Assembly: GCF_007860135.1 (NCBI RefSeq)
Contig: NZ_SJPV01000001.1
Location: forward strand, 1,423,299 to 1,487,298
Direction: 5' to 3'
DNA from: Novipirellula artificiosorum
GTDB lineage: Bacteria; Planctomycetota; Planctomycetia; Pirellulales; Pirellulaceae
DNA: 64,000 nt
The notes beneath the pieces were generated by a model. That model searched no databases and was not told where the DNA came from. It was given only the letters and a program-made list of their open reading frames with translations. Of this stretch, positions 1 to 9,123 are shown piece by piece (within the stretch, counting starts at the first letter, position 1; each line of letters opens with the position of its first letter). Position numbers and translations under genes: made by a program.

Positions 1-1162
1 ACACACCGCAGTCAAAATTGCCCCTGCTTACGACGGTGGCGTGGTGCATGTGTTGGACGCCAGCCGTAGTGTGAATGTCGTCGAAAAGCTGATCAGTCAA
101 GAAAACAAGAAAACCTTCATGGCCGAAAACGAGAAGCTGCAGCAGCAGTTGGCGGCCAGCTATCGAGATCGCAAGCAGACGCTTGTCACCTATGCCGAAG
201 CATTGGAAGAGCGGTTTGCAACCGATTGGGACACCGTGCAAATCGAGAAACCCTCATTTACCGGTGTGAAGGTATTGAGCGACTTCCCCCTTGAAGAGAT
301 TCGTCCTTACATCGATTGGTCTCCCTTTTTTATGACCTGGGAATTGAAAGGAAAGTACCCAAAGATCTTTGATGACAAGGTGGTGGGAACCCAGGCAAAA
401 GAGCTTTTCGATGATGCAAATCAGCTGCTGGATCAAATCATTGCCGACAAGACGCTTCAAGCCAATGCCGTTTATGGATTCTGGCCAGCCGCCAGTGATG
501 ATGATGACATTGTGCTTTACAGCGACGCGGCCCATTCGCATGAATTGACGAGGCTTTACTGTCTTCGTCAGCAATGGGAGCGCAAGGGGCAAAAGGATTA
601 TCGTTCCCTTGCCGATTATGTCGCTCCGGTCGATAGTGGACGCAGCGACTACCTTGGTGGATTCGTTGTCACTGCGGGCATCGGTGCAGAGGCCTTGGCC
701 ACAAAGTTCAAAGCGGAGCTGGACGACTACAAAGCGATCATGGTGCAAGCCGTGGCGGATCGGTTAGCGGAAGCCTTTGCAGAGTTGATGCACGAACGAG
801 CACGAAAAGACTGGGGCTTTGGAACGGCGGAAGGCTTAACCAAGGAAGAAATGATCGCCGAGAAGTATCGCGGAATTCGGCCGGCGGCCGGTTATCCCGC
901 CTGCCCCGATCATACCGAAAAGAAAACGCTGTTCGAACTGCTCGATGCCGAAAAGAACACGGGGGTTGAATTGACGAGCAGCTATGCGATGACACCTGGT
1001 GCAAGCGTCAGCGGTCTGTACTTTGGTCATCCCGAATCTCGTTACTTTGCCGTGGACCGAGTCACCAAAGACCAGATCGAATCCTACGCCAAACGGAAAG
1101 GCCAATCGATCAAAGAAGTCGAACGATGGCTCAGCCCCAACTTGGCTTACGACCCTGAATGA
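1..1162 (+). CDS. metH: Cobalamin-dependent methionine synthase, C-terminal part (cut by window edge)
   Basis: Transfers a methyl group from methyltetrahydrofolate via cobalamin to homocysteine, in the cytoplasm. The reading frame is open from base 2, so the gene starts upstream; about 386 residues are visible. The first residues (TAVKIAPAY, VVHVLDASRSV) are the end of the B12-binding module. The rest is the MetH activation domain that binds S-adenosylmethionine for reductive reactivation, with the SAM-binding signature RPAAGYPACPDH and the C-terminal block RYFAVDRVTKDQIESYA. The stop codon overlaps the first possible start of the next gene (ATGA at 1159). The family assignment is secure; only the N-terminal homocysteine and folate domains are unseen. 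Confidence 0.96.
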   Translation, partial: HTAVKIAPAYDGGVVHVLDASRSVNVVEKLISQENKKTFMAENEKLQQQLAASYRDRKQTLVTYAEALEERFATDWDTVQIEKPSFTGVKVLSDFPLEEIRPYIDWSPFFMTWELKGKYPKIFDDKVVGTQAKELFDDANQLLDQIIADKTLQANAVYGFWPAASDDDDIVLYSDAAHSHELTRLYCLRQQWERKGQKDYRSLADYVAPVDSGRSDYLGGFVVTAGIGAEALATKFKAELDDYKAIMVQAVADRLAEAFAELMHERARKDWGFGTAEGLTKEEMIAEKYRGIRPAAGYPACPDHTEKKTLFELLDAEKNTGVELTSSYAMTPGASVSGLYFGHPESRYFAVDRVTKDQIESYAKRKGQSIKEVERWLSPNLAYDPE

Positions 1163-3234
1163 CCGTGCCGCTGCGGGTCAGCAGAAGCTACAATTCGGTG
1201 ATGCGACGCATCATCTACCTATCGCTGGCAAGCTGGGTCTGCTTTGCTTTTTGGGCCTTGCTTTTCTATTGTTTTTGGCGACTCCAATGGTTGCGGCCTC
1301 ATGGCGTGTGGGCCGTTGCGAGTTTGTCGACGATGTTCGGGCTGTCGCTGTGGTTGGACCTTATCGGGCTTCGGTCTTTGTGGCGAGGCAACAGACGCGT
1401 TGCGGTCGTGGGTTGGATGCTGATCGGAATCGTCCCGCTTGCCTCGTTTGGCGTACATCGCTTGAGCAGCGTCGAGACGTTCCAAAATCGATTGCCAAAT
1501 CGCGTAACGACCCTCGACCGAGTGTCGGCGTGTTGGCTTTCTTCGTTTTTCCACGCTGCTTCGTTGGCTAAGCTTGATCGATCGGTCACGGGACGCCACG
1601 TGGTCCTGCTTGATCAGGGGCAATCAAAGAATCCGAGGGATCTCGTCGCTCAAATGGACGCGCATCTCGAGCAGATGGCAGCTCGGATTGGGCAAGCTCC
1701 GCCCCAACAAATGATTTATTGGGTACGAGGATCGATCCTGGGCATTGATGGCTTTGCCGTGGGGCCATGGGCCTTTTGCAGCCGCAACGAAGATGCTGCG
1801 ACGTTGACCCCCCTCGATCGTCACGAGGTCGCACACTCGCTGGTCTTTACCCTCAGCGGTCCGGATCAAAATCCGCCGCATTTGTTGGTCGAAGGTTGGG
1901 CGGAATCGCAGAGCAATGATGACAAGGCGATGATCGAATCGCTACAGCGAGATCGCAGCGTTCATCGCCATCACCGGATCGATGATTTGGTCCAGCATCC
2001 ATACTATGGGGCATCACGCGGACCCACCTATTCACACGGAGGGCCGTTCTGTCTCTTCCTGATGCAGCGATACACTCCCGAAACGTTTTTTAAGCTATAT
2101 CGCGGAGTGCGGCGAGACTCGTTTCGAAGCGACGCCGAGCGCGTGCTTGGGGATCCTTGGTTGGAGGTGGAATCCCAGTTTTGGATGTGGTTGAAAAGCG
2201 AAGCGGAGCAGATCAGCAAAGAACGCTTCGTCCAGGACGGGCGATTCGAGAACGTCATCGAGTTCGACGAAGGTGTCGATCGCGAGCAGTGGGAAACGCT
2301 CGTAGAAAAGTGTAGCTTGGCCGAGTGGACGGATCACTCAATACCTCATGATGTGTCGTATGCCGTTGACCTTTCGTTCAAGGATAAACGCCAACATCGA
2401 ACTCCATTGATCGACCGACACCTGAAGGCGGTTTTTGATCGCCAACAGTGCTGGATCACCGAAAGCCAGACGCCGCCAACATCGGAACGGTTCCTCATGA
2501 TCACAGGCGAAAAGATCGCAGATCTGATCCGCCATCAAGATGGTTTGGTGACCGGTTCGTCGGCGGGGACTCAGATCCGTGCAGAAGTTAACCACGAGAT
2601 CTACTCCCTCCTCGAAAGGACGCACCAACCACTCGACTGCAATCCGTGGGGCTATCTTCCACGACAACGAAACGATCTCACCTACAACGAGAACATTCGA
2701 ATCCACTCCGTTGTAGCACCGTCGCCAACCACAACGCAATGGACCATCCGTTTTTCGAAGCGGATGGAATATGGGAAGACGGAGCGTCCATCGCATGAAG
2801 GACAAGAAGTGGAAAGGGAAGTGGAAGAGGAAGAAGTGGAATTGAGGTTGGGCGAAGCAAATGGCATGGCGTTGTCGAAATTGATTCTGATGATCCAATC
2901 GACCGGAGAACGCTACACCTATGAAGCCCGTTGCGAAAACGTGGGCGGCAGAATCATGCCGGTCAAGGGAGTCCTGACAGTACTCGACGATCAATCGCAA
3001 GTGCTGGCGGAAGGCCGGGTCTCAACACGACGGATGACGTCGCAGGAATCGCTCGCAGTCAAGCAAGCCGTCGCTGCGATGGCAGCGAACGTGGATACCG
3101 ACTTCAAGTCGATTTGGGCGGATGATCTGCGCTGGTTCGTTTTCGCGGTGCTGGTCGGGGGATTGGTTTGTGTTGCCATCGGCCGCGAGCCCCCTCTTCC
3201 TGAACGGCATATCGGTGAAGTTTCGAGCCGATGA
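1159..3234 (+). CDS. Membrane protein with gluzincin-type HExxH site, function unknown
   Basis: 691 residues from the ATG at 1159, which overlaps the metH stop; an ATG at 1201 is an equally good start and places the first hydrophobic helix right at the N-terminus. Three hydrophobic segments lie within the first 100 residues, and a last one (WFVFAVLVGGLVCVAIG) sits near the C-terminus. Residues 222-226 read HEVAH, followed by a Glu at 245 in EGWAES, the HExxH-18-E spacing of gluzincin peptidases (MA clan). An acidic stretch EREVEEEEVE lies near residue 555. Coupling to metH looks positional rather than functional. A membrane-bound metallopeptidase is an inference from the motif; no named family was recognised. 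Confidence 0.75.
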   Translation: MTVPLRVSRSYNSVMRRIIYLSLASWVCFAFWALLFYCFWRLQWLRPHGVWAVASLSTMFGLSLWLDLIGLRSLWRGNRRVAVVGWMLIGIVPLASFGVHRLSSVETFQNRLPNRVTTLDRVSACWLSSFFHAASLAKLDRSVTGRHVVLLDQGQSKNPRDLVAQMDAHLEQMAARIGQAPPQQMIYWVRGSILGIDGFAVGPWAFCSRNEDAATLTPLDRHEVAHSLVFTLSGPDQNPPHLLVEGWAESQSNDDKAMIESLQRDRSVHRHHRIDDLVQHPYYGASRGPTYSHGGPFCLFLMQRYTPETFFKLYRGVRRDSFRSDAERVLGDPWLEVESQFWMWLKSEAEQISKERFVQDGRFENVIEFDEGVDREQWETLVEKCSLAEWTDHSIPHDVSYAVDLSFKDKRQHRTPLIDRHLKAVFDRQQCWITESQTPPTSERFLMITGEKIADLIRHQDGLVTGSSAGTQIRAEVNHEIYSLLERTHQPLDCNPWGYLPRQRNDLTYNENIRIHSVVAPSPTTTQWTIRFSKRMEYGKTERPSHEGQEVEREVEEEEVELRLGEANGMALSKLILMIQSTGERYTYEARCENVGGRIMPVKGVLTVLDDQSQVLAEGRVSTRRMTSQESLAVKQAVAAMAANVDTDFKSIWADDLRWFVFAVLVGGLVCVAIGREPPLPERHIGEVSSR

Positions 3235-3589
3235 AGCCTCAAAAGAGCGTCTCACTTAGGAAATGGGTAAACCAAGGATAACGACCACGGAGTGGTCACT
3301 GCTACCGGGCACTCCCTAAGTTGGGTCTTCTTTAGAGGCGGTACACCAACCTGCGACACGAATAATCCTAGCTAGACGCAGTGCAGTCCTTAGGATCGTT
3401 ACAAGCGTCTCTGTTCGCCAATCGTTAAAGCTTTTCTGGCCAGAAAAGTTGCCTTAGAAGGGCAAGTTCCCGCAACCGGCGTGCTATGTTTTTTTGGCCC
3501 AACACCTACCACTGATTCCTTGAGAACGTTTACCGCAGCTTGCCACTTGCGGTCTCGCCAGCGTTCTTCCAACCGATAGGGACACCATC
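3235..3589. other. Intergenic stretch with one perfect palindrome
   Basis: No credible coding frame. It contains an 18-bp perfect palindrome (3431-3448). The short hairpin-prone stretch near 3285-3320 (ACCACGGAGTGGT) has no U-run and is not a convincing terminator. Confidence 0.5.
3431..3448. promoter_or_regulatory. 18-bp perfect palindrome, possible operator
   Basis: CTTTTCTGGCCAGAAAAG is perfectly self-complementary and lies about 140 bp upstream of the small gene at 3590. No U-run follows, so an intrinsic terminator is unlikely. An operator for a dimeric regulator is an inference from symmetry alone. Confidence 0.3.
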
Positions 3590-3997
3590 ATGCCAAAAGC
3601 GAACGAAGCCGATCAAATCGAAGACCAGAACATCATCACGATGGATCGCCGCAGCCTGGACCGCCGATCGGGCAACCCCGAGGCCGTCGATACGGGCATG
3701 ATGGAAAAACCTCGTCGCAAAAAGCAACGCCGTCGTCACATCGACCCCACGACCTGCGAACGAGATTACAACGAACAAGAAATCGAGTTCATGCGGGCGA
3801 TGGACGACTACAAACGAGCCGCCGGACGAATGTTCCCAACCTGCAGCGAAGTGCTCGAAGTCATCCGTTCGCTCGGTTATGTGCAATTGACTCGCGAGCA
3901 ATTCGAGGTCCTTGAGCTCGACAGCGAAGCGGATGAGGCCTACGAAGCAGAGACAGACATCGAAGCGGACCTGGAAGAAGAACTCGCCGACGCATAA
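3590..3997 (+). CDS. Small charged hypothetical protein
   Basis: 135 residues, soluble, with a basic first half (PRRKKQRRRH near residue 42) and a strongly acidic C-terminus (DIEADLEEELADA). The middle part (residues 70-110) looks helical and ordered, with SEVLEVIRSLGYVQLTREQFEVLEL. The start ATG follows an A-rich leader without a strong ribosome site. Codon use matches the neighbours, so the gene is probably real. I do not recognise the family. A long open frame on the opposite strand covers the same bases but reads like antisense of this gene. Confidence 0.65.
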   Translation: MPKANEADQIEDQNIITMDRRSLDRRSGNPEAVDTGMMEKPRRKKQRRRHIDPTTCERDYNEQEIEFMRAMDDYKRAAGRMFPTCSEVLEVIRSLGYVQLTREQFEVLELDSEADEAYEAETDIEADLEEELADA

Positions 3998-4277
3998 AGG
4001 CGGTAGCTGGGGTTGGAGTTCAGGCTTTAGCCGCACGAGCGCATCCCGCAGTCGCCTGAAGGCCAAACTCCATCGCACAAACCCAAATCCAAGCTGGCGT
4101 AGCGGAATTCGCCATTTTACGCCCACTTGCCTTGCAGGCAGGCTTCCCATCAGGCCGGGTTTTTCGAGTAGCCAAAACCTGCACGACCTCTGCGCGGGAG
4201 TGGTGACGTGAATGGCACGGTCCATGGTACACTTCCTCTGACGCCATTCGGGCTGTTCTCCGCTTTGGATCTATCTT

Positions 4278-4664
4278 GTGCACAGACTTGTTCGATGGTT
4301 GTCCTACCTTTGGGCTTCCCCCTACACGTTGACCGGAATCTCGATCGGCCTGCTATTGGGTGGCCGTTTTCAGTGTGTTCATGGAGTGGTCGAAATCAGC
4401 GGCCCGCGTATCGCTTTGATTTTGAGACGCATGGTCGTCCCTGCCTTCGCGCTGACGTTCGGTCACGTCGTGTTTGGCCAATCTTGCGAAGCACTGGACA
4501 TCACGCGAAACCATGAACGGGTGCATGTTCGCCAATACGAGCGCTGGGGACCTCTGTTCGTGCCGCTGTACTTGCTCTTTTCTGCGGTGCTTTACCTGCG
4601 CGGCCGCGACGGGTATCGCGAGAATCCGTTCGAGGTCGAAGCGTATGCCGTGGACGATTTTTGA
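4278..4664 (+). CDS. Small membrane protein with HExxH motif
   Basis: 128 residues starting at a GTG. Hydrophobic segments lie around residues 12-30, 45-62 and 92-110 (LFVPLYLLFSAVLYL). Residues 79-83 read HERVH, an HExxH motif, followed by VRQYERWGP, and a Glu-rich tail NPFEVEAYAVDDF could give a third metal ligand. Planctomycetes and cyanobacteria have short membrane proteins of this kind, but I know of no assigned function. A membrane-embedded metalloprotease-like role is inference from the motif. It is the second HExxH membrane protein within 4 kb. Confidence 0.65.
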   Translation: MHRLVRWLSYLWASPYTLTGISIGLLLGGRFQCVHGVVEISGPRIALILRRMVVPAFALTFGHVVFGQSCEALDITRNHERVHVRQYERWGPLFVPLYLLFSAVLYLRGRDGYRENPFEVEAYAVDDF

Positions 4665-4794
4665 AGAGGCCTGCGTGTCGAGGGGCATCGTTTCCCAGCT
4701 TTACGGCTGTTGTGGAAAATCTTAAGGTGAGAGGCTCCGCCACGTTCGCTTCGCACTTCGTCCCCCTGCAAAGCCGCGACAAGACACGAGCCGT

Positions 4795-7521
4795 ATGCCG
4801 ACAAGCCCCCAATCTCCGTCCCATCAAGCCATCATCCGTCCCAACGGATCGCTCGGAATCGTTCCAGTCGATCCACTCGATGCAAAGTTCGGCCAAGGGG
4901 GAAGCGTTCCCGCGGCATTGATCAAACGGTTTGCGAAATCGACGGTGGAGGGATTGGCCTATTTGGTTTCGACGCGGTGTGACGGAAAAATGCCGCCGTC
5001 GATTCAGTTCTGGCGGGACTTTACCAATCGCTACTTTCGATCACTCTGTCGCCAGCAGACGCCGGCAGCCAATTGCTGGGAAAGCCCCCAATGTCCCGAC
5101 GAACCCTCCCTTCGTGAGATCCTCGACGCAGCACCTCCGATGCGCGGACTCGAATATGCCTCCGTCGCCTTGCTGCAGTCGCTTTGGCAGCTGCTTGACG
5201 ATCATACTCAACATCATGCCACAGCTAAGCCAGGGGGACTCGCAAATTATTTGCATTCGCTAAGGCCGGATTGGAATCTTATTGGACGCGTCACGTTTCA
5301 TCTTGCCGAGAACAAGAAGAACCCTCAACTGCCCTTTGCGTTTCTCGCCACCTTTACCGAAAGCCAATCAGGCGGCGTGATCAAACATGTTGCACTCGCC
5401 GAAGCGCTCAAACGATCGATCGCGGAAAACGACACCACGCAACTGGATGCTTTGCTCGCTCCGGTTTCTCGTGCAGCCGAAACGTGCGAGTTGATTGACA
5501 AAATGCTTGATTCGCGAACGCTGTTTTCACCCCAAGCATGGGGCATCCAACAAGCGTACCGTTTTCTATCCAGTGTGCCGCAAATGGAAGACGCTGGCGT
5601 GATTGTCCGCGTCCCCAATTGGTGGAATGCGTCGAAACCCCCGCGACCACAAGTCCAGGTCAAGATTGGCTCCAGGAATCAATCGATGTTGAGTGGGCCG
5701 AAATCGCTTGATCTCGATGTGAACGTATCGATCGATGGAATTCCGCTCAGCGAACAGGAGTTAGCGGAATTGATGGCGGCACGCGAAGGCATGACGCTGT
5801 TGCGAGGCAAATGGGTTCAAGTCAATCAAGAACAATTGCAAACAGCTCTGGACCAGTGGAAGCAGTTGCAAGCTCAGCACGTCACTGGCGTGGGCTTTCT
5901 GGAAGGTTTGCGGATGCTCTCAGGTGCCTCACTCGGTGATGAATCCTTTGATGATCAACTTCGAAGCTGGACACGTCTCGAACCGGGGCCTTGGTTAAAA
6001 CAAACCCTCGATGAACTTCGTGAACCGAGCGGTAGGATCAACATCGATCCGCAGCGTCGATTGAAGGGTACACTCCGGCCCTACCAACAAGACGGTGTTC
6101 GTTGGCTCTGGTTTGCCACACAACTCGGGCTAGGCGTCTGTTTGGCGGATGACATGGGGCTCGGGAAAACCATTCAAGTGATTTCATGGTTACTGCAACG
6201 GAAACAGTCGTCCGGAAAAAAAAGCAAGCCGAGTTTGCTGATCTTACCGACGTCACTGCTTGGCAATTGGCATCGCGAAGTCCAACGATTTGGCCCCGAT
6301 TTGAAAATGTGGATCTCTCACCGGTCGATGACCGATGCTGCGGAGTTGAAGAGGATCGCAGCGGCACCTGCGCAGGAACTGGCGGGCTATGATCTGGTCG
6401 CAACCACCTATGGATTGGCCCGCCGTGAAAAATGGCTTGCCGAAATGGAATGGGCAATGGTGATCCTGGATGAAGCTCAGGCAATCAAGAATGCCGGTGC
6501 CGCTCAAACCAAAGCGATCAAGGCAATCCCCAGCGAAGGCCGACTCATTCTGACAGGCACCCCCGTCGAAAATCATTTAGGTGACCTTTGGTCGCTCTTT
6601 GATTTTTGCTCTCCAGGTCTGCTAGGTTCCGCCGCCGAATTCAAGAAGTTTGCCAAATCCGACGATCCGAGAATCCTCTCCCAACGCCTCGCCTCGATCC
6701 GCCAATTGATTCGTCCGTACGTCCTGCGTCGGATGAAAACCGATCCCAATGTCGTGCCTGACTTGCCAGACAAAACGGAAATGCGGGTGGATTGCGGGCT
6801 TTCGACCAAGCAGGCGGCACTCTACAAGCAAGTCGTCCACGAGCTTGAACAATCGCTTGACCTTGCAACCGGAATGCAGCGCCGCGGTAGGGTGCTGTCG
6901 GTGTTGATGCAACTGAAACAGATTTGCAATCATCCCGCGCTGTATCTGAAACAGCCAGAATTCGCAGGGGATGCATCCGGAAAATTGACGGAGTTAAAAC
7001 AGATCTGCGAAACGCTGATTGAAAAACAAGAGAAAGTACTGGTCTTCACCCAGTTTCAATCCATGTGTCAACCGCTGGCCGGGTTCTTGCAGCAGGTCTT
7101 CGGCAAGAGTGGCTTGATCTTGACAGGAAAGACGCCAGCAAAAGCACGCAACAAGATGGTCGAAACGTTCCAACAGGATTCAGGACCACCTTTCTTTGTG
7201 ATCTCCGTCAAAGCGGGCGGTACAGGGTTGAATCTGACTCAGGCCAGTCATGTGGTCCATTTTGATCGGTGGTGGAATCCCGCCGTGGAGGACCAAGCAA
7301 CCGACCGTGCGTTTCGGATTGGACAGAAGAAGAATGTCGTCGTTCACAAATTTGTCTGTCGCGGTACCTTGGAAGAAAAGATCGATGATATGATTGCTGC
7401 CAAGAAGGAGATCAGTCGCGAGCTGTTTGGCAGTGACGGTGAAATCGAATTGACCGAAATGTCAAACGAACAGCTCATGAGTTTTGTTGCGTTGGACCTT
7501 CAAAAAGCAACCACCTCTTAG
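4795..7521 (+). CDS. SNF2-family DEAD/DEAH helicase (DUF3670-type N-terminus)
   Basis: 908 residues. The N-terminal 400 residues match the SNF2-helicase-associated region (DUF3670-like) with GMTLLRGKWVQVNQEQLQ before the motor. The motor begins with LRPYQQDGVRWL. It has Walker A DDMGLGKT at about 452-459, DEAQ at 559-562, LTGTPVEN, the second RecA lobe with FTQFQSM, and the arginine-finger motif VI DQATDRAFRIGQ near 833. These are ATP-driven double-stranded DNA translocases of the SWI/SNF superfamily. The next gene, 15 bp downstream, is a SWIM zinc-finger protein, a typical partner of bacterial SNF2 proteins, so the two are probably one operon. Confidence 0.93.
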   Translation: MPTSPQSPSHQAIIRPNGSLGIVPVDPLDAKFGQGGSVPAALIKRFAKSTVEGLAYLVSTRCDGKMPPSIQFWRDFTNRYFRSLCRQQTPAANCWESPQCPDEPSLREILDAAPPMRGLEYASVALLQSLWQLLDDHTQHHATAKPGGLANYLHSLRPDWNLIGRVTFHLAENKKNPQLPFAFLATFTESQSGGVIKHVALAEALKRSIAENDTTQLDALLAPVSRAAETCELIDKMLDSRTLFSPQAWGIQQAYRFLSSVPQMEDAGVIVRVPNWWNASKPPRPQVQVKIGSRNQSMLSGPKSLDLDVNVSIDGIPLSEQELAELMAAREGMTLLRGKWVQVNQEQLQTALDQWKQLQAQHVTGVGFLEGLRMLSGASLGDESFDDQLRSWTRLEPGPWLKQTLDELREPSGRINIDPQRRLKGTLRPYQQDGVRWLWFATQLGLGVCLADDMGLGKTIQVISWLLQRKQSSGKKSKPSLLILPTSLLGNWHREVQRFGPDLKMWISHRSMTDAAELKRIAAAPAQELAGYDLVATTYGLARREKWLAEMEWAMVILDEAQAIKNAGAAQTKAIKAIPSEGRLILTGTPVENHLGDLWSLFDFCSPGLLGSAAEFKKFAKSDDPRILSQRLASIRQLIRPYVLRRMKTDPNVVPDLPDKTEMRVDCGLSTKQAALYKQVVHELEQSLDLATGMQRRGRVLSVLMQLKQICNHPALYLKQPEFAGDASGKLTELKQICETLIEKQEKVLVFTQFQSMCQPLAGFLQQVFGKSGLILTGKTPAKARNKMVETFQQDSGPPFFVISVKAGGTGLNLTQASHVVHFDRWWNPAVEDQATDRAFRIGQKKNVVVHKFVCRGTLEEKIDDMIAAKKEISRELFGSDGEIELTEMSNEQLMSFVALDLQKATTS

Positions 7522-7536
7522 AAATCGGAATTCAGT

Positions 7537-8559
7537 ATGGGATGGAGGGACTACGGCCACTGGAAGCCTTACGTTCCAGTTCGGCAGCGGATCGCAAACG
7601 GAAAAAGACAGGCAAAGAAACAACTGAAGAAAGACGAATCACTCGACCCGGTCGAGAATGTCGGCCGCGTGATTGCAAGCACATTCTGGGGGAAAGGATG
7701 GTGCGACCACTTGGAAAAGTACAGCGACTTTTCCAATCGATTGCCCCGAGGCCGAACCTATGCTCGCAACGGGTCGATCGCGCACCTGCGAATCACCAAG
7801 GGGCGAGTCGATGCGATGGTGTGCGGGTCCGAATTGTACAAGATCACGATCAAAATCGAACCAATGGATGCGTTGCGTTGGAAGGCAATTTGTCGTGACA
7901 GTGCCGCATCGATCCATTCGGTCATTGACTTGATGCGAGGAGCATTGAGTGATTCGGTGATGCAACGGTTGACCGATCCGAAAACGGGACTGTTCCCGGC
8001 CAGCGATGAAATCAAGATGAATTGTGATTGCCCCGATTGGGCCGGGCTGTGCAAGCATCTGGCTGCGGTACTGTATGGAATCGGACATCGGCTCGATCAC
8101 TCACCCGAACTGTTGTTTGTTCTGCGCGGCGTTGACCAAGCCGACTTGGTTTCCGAGTCGTTATCGACCGTCAATGTCAACGAGGCCATGGGACTCGATC
8201 AGCAGTCGAGTATCGATGCGAACGACTTAGAATCAATCTTTGGCATTGATCTAGCCAATTCGGCTCAACCGGTTCCCCAGCCAAAAGTGGCAAAGAAGAA
8301 AGTCACCCGCAAAAAGGTCGTTGGCAGAAAGAGTACGAAGAAAAGGGCGACGGAAAAGAAGGAGATAGCGAAGAAGGAAGAGCCAAGCAAGAAGGTCACA
8401 AAGAAGAAGGTCACAAAGAAGAAGGTCACAAAGAAGAAGGTCACAAAGAAGAAGGTGGCAAAGAAGAAGGTTGCAAAGAAGAAGGTTGCGAAGAAGAAGG
8501 TTGCGAAGACAACCAAGGTTCAACGCAAGCGAAAGAAGGCCGCGAAGAAGTCGAAGTGA
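7537..8559 (+). CDS. SWIM zinc-finger protein with histone-H1-like lysine-rich tail
   Basis: 340 residues. The N-terminal half carries a conserved block near residue 45 (STFWGKGWCDHLE). The SWIM zinc finger is at residues 163-174, CDCPDWAGLCKH (CxC-x6-CxH). From about residue 247 the protein becomes Lys/Val/Thr/Ala-rich, with KKVTK and KKVAK pentapeptides encoded by 15-bp tandem repeats at about 8395-8510. That tail resembles the basic tails of bacterial histone-H1-like proteins and should bind DNA non-specifically. It lies 15 bp after the SNF2 gene and probably shares its transcript. The zinc site is directly visible; the nucleic-acid role is inferred. Confidence 0.88.
   Translation: MGWRDYGHWKPYVPVRQRIANGKRQAKKQLKKDESLDPVENVGRVIASTFWGKGWCDHLEKYSDFSNRLPRGRTYARNGSIAHLRITKGRVDAMVCGSELYKITIKIEPMDALRWKAICRDSAASIHSVIDLMRGALSDSVMQRLTDPKTGLFPASDEIKMNCDCPDWAGLCKHLAAVLYGIGHRLDHSPELLFVLRGVDQADLVSESLSTVNVNEAMGLDQQSSIDANDLESIFGIDLANSAQPVPQPKVAKKKVTRKKVVGRKSTKKRATEKKEIAKKEEPSKKVTKKKVTKKKVTKKKVTKKKVAKKKVAKKKVAKKKVAKTTKVQRKRKKAAKKSK
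8395..8510 (+). repeat. 15-bp in-frame tandem repeats coding for KKVTK/KKVAK
   Basis: GTCACAAAGAAGAAG repeats, then drifts to GTTGCAAAGAAGAAG. The repeats are in frame with the SWIM protein, so unit gain or loss would change tail length without a frameshift. Confidence 0.85.
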
Positions 8560-9123
8560 GAAGACGCCTCTCACAGAACGCCCCCTTTCTTACCGCTTGG
8601 GATGCCAAGCAAATGACTGACGGATTTGTCTTGTCTTTCATGCCGCAGGCATGTCAGCAATTAGCCGTGGGCCGAGCGCAGCGATGCCCACGGATAACGA
8701 GGAAAAATCTCTCTTCCGACCCTGGAAGGGTCGCAGCGATCCGTGATCTTCGACCCTTCCAGGGTCGGGCCTGTTGGTTGTTACGTGTACCGGGGGTGCG
8801 CCGCTTCGCAGCGACCCCCGTCTACCTTCTGAGATCCTTTTCAGGATCAAAACAGGCGCGCAGGTGTCGCTTAGGGACACAAGGGTCCAGTGCGACGGGG
8901 GGATGAGCCGTCGGCTCACAAACAAGACGGAACTTACGGTTTCTCGCACTAACCCGACCACCGGCTAATGGCTAAGAACACCTTCGATAGGTCTCACCTC
9001 CACAAATCCCGCTATCGCCGATTCAGGATTGGGGAATCTCCAACGCCGTCGGCGCTCCTTGACATCCATGAGCCACAAAACCAACGAGGCCCGCGGACAA
9101 TCACTCTTGAGGATCAAACTCAG
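8560..9123. other. Intergenic region filled with palindromic repeats
   Basis: No credible gene. It contains ATGCC-GCA-GGCAT, a GCCGTGGG/CCCACGG pair and the composite repeat at 8717-8856, which recurs inverted at 18562. Several short open frames cross it but follow the repeats, not protein-like composition. Confidence 0.6.
8717..8856 (+). repeat. Composite interspersed palindromic repeat, copy 1
   Basis: Ordered modules: a GACCCTGGAAGGGTC hairpin paired with CGACCCTTCCAGGGTCG, then ACCGGGGGTGCG/CGACCCCCG, then CTTCTGAGATCC, and AGGATCAAAACAGG at the end. The same modules occur in reverse order and orientation at 18562-18695. A non-autonomous, REP-like or MITE-like element is likely. Confidence 0.7.

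Noticed and set aside
3530..4225. 231-residue minus-strand frame overlapping the small gene at 3590
   Set aside because: Covers the opposite strand of a plausible gene; reads as Arg/Phe/Val-rich antisense and runs into repeat-like sequence.
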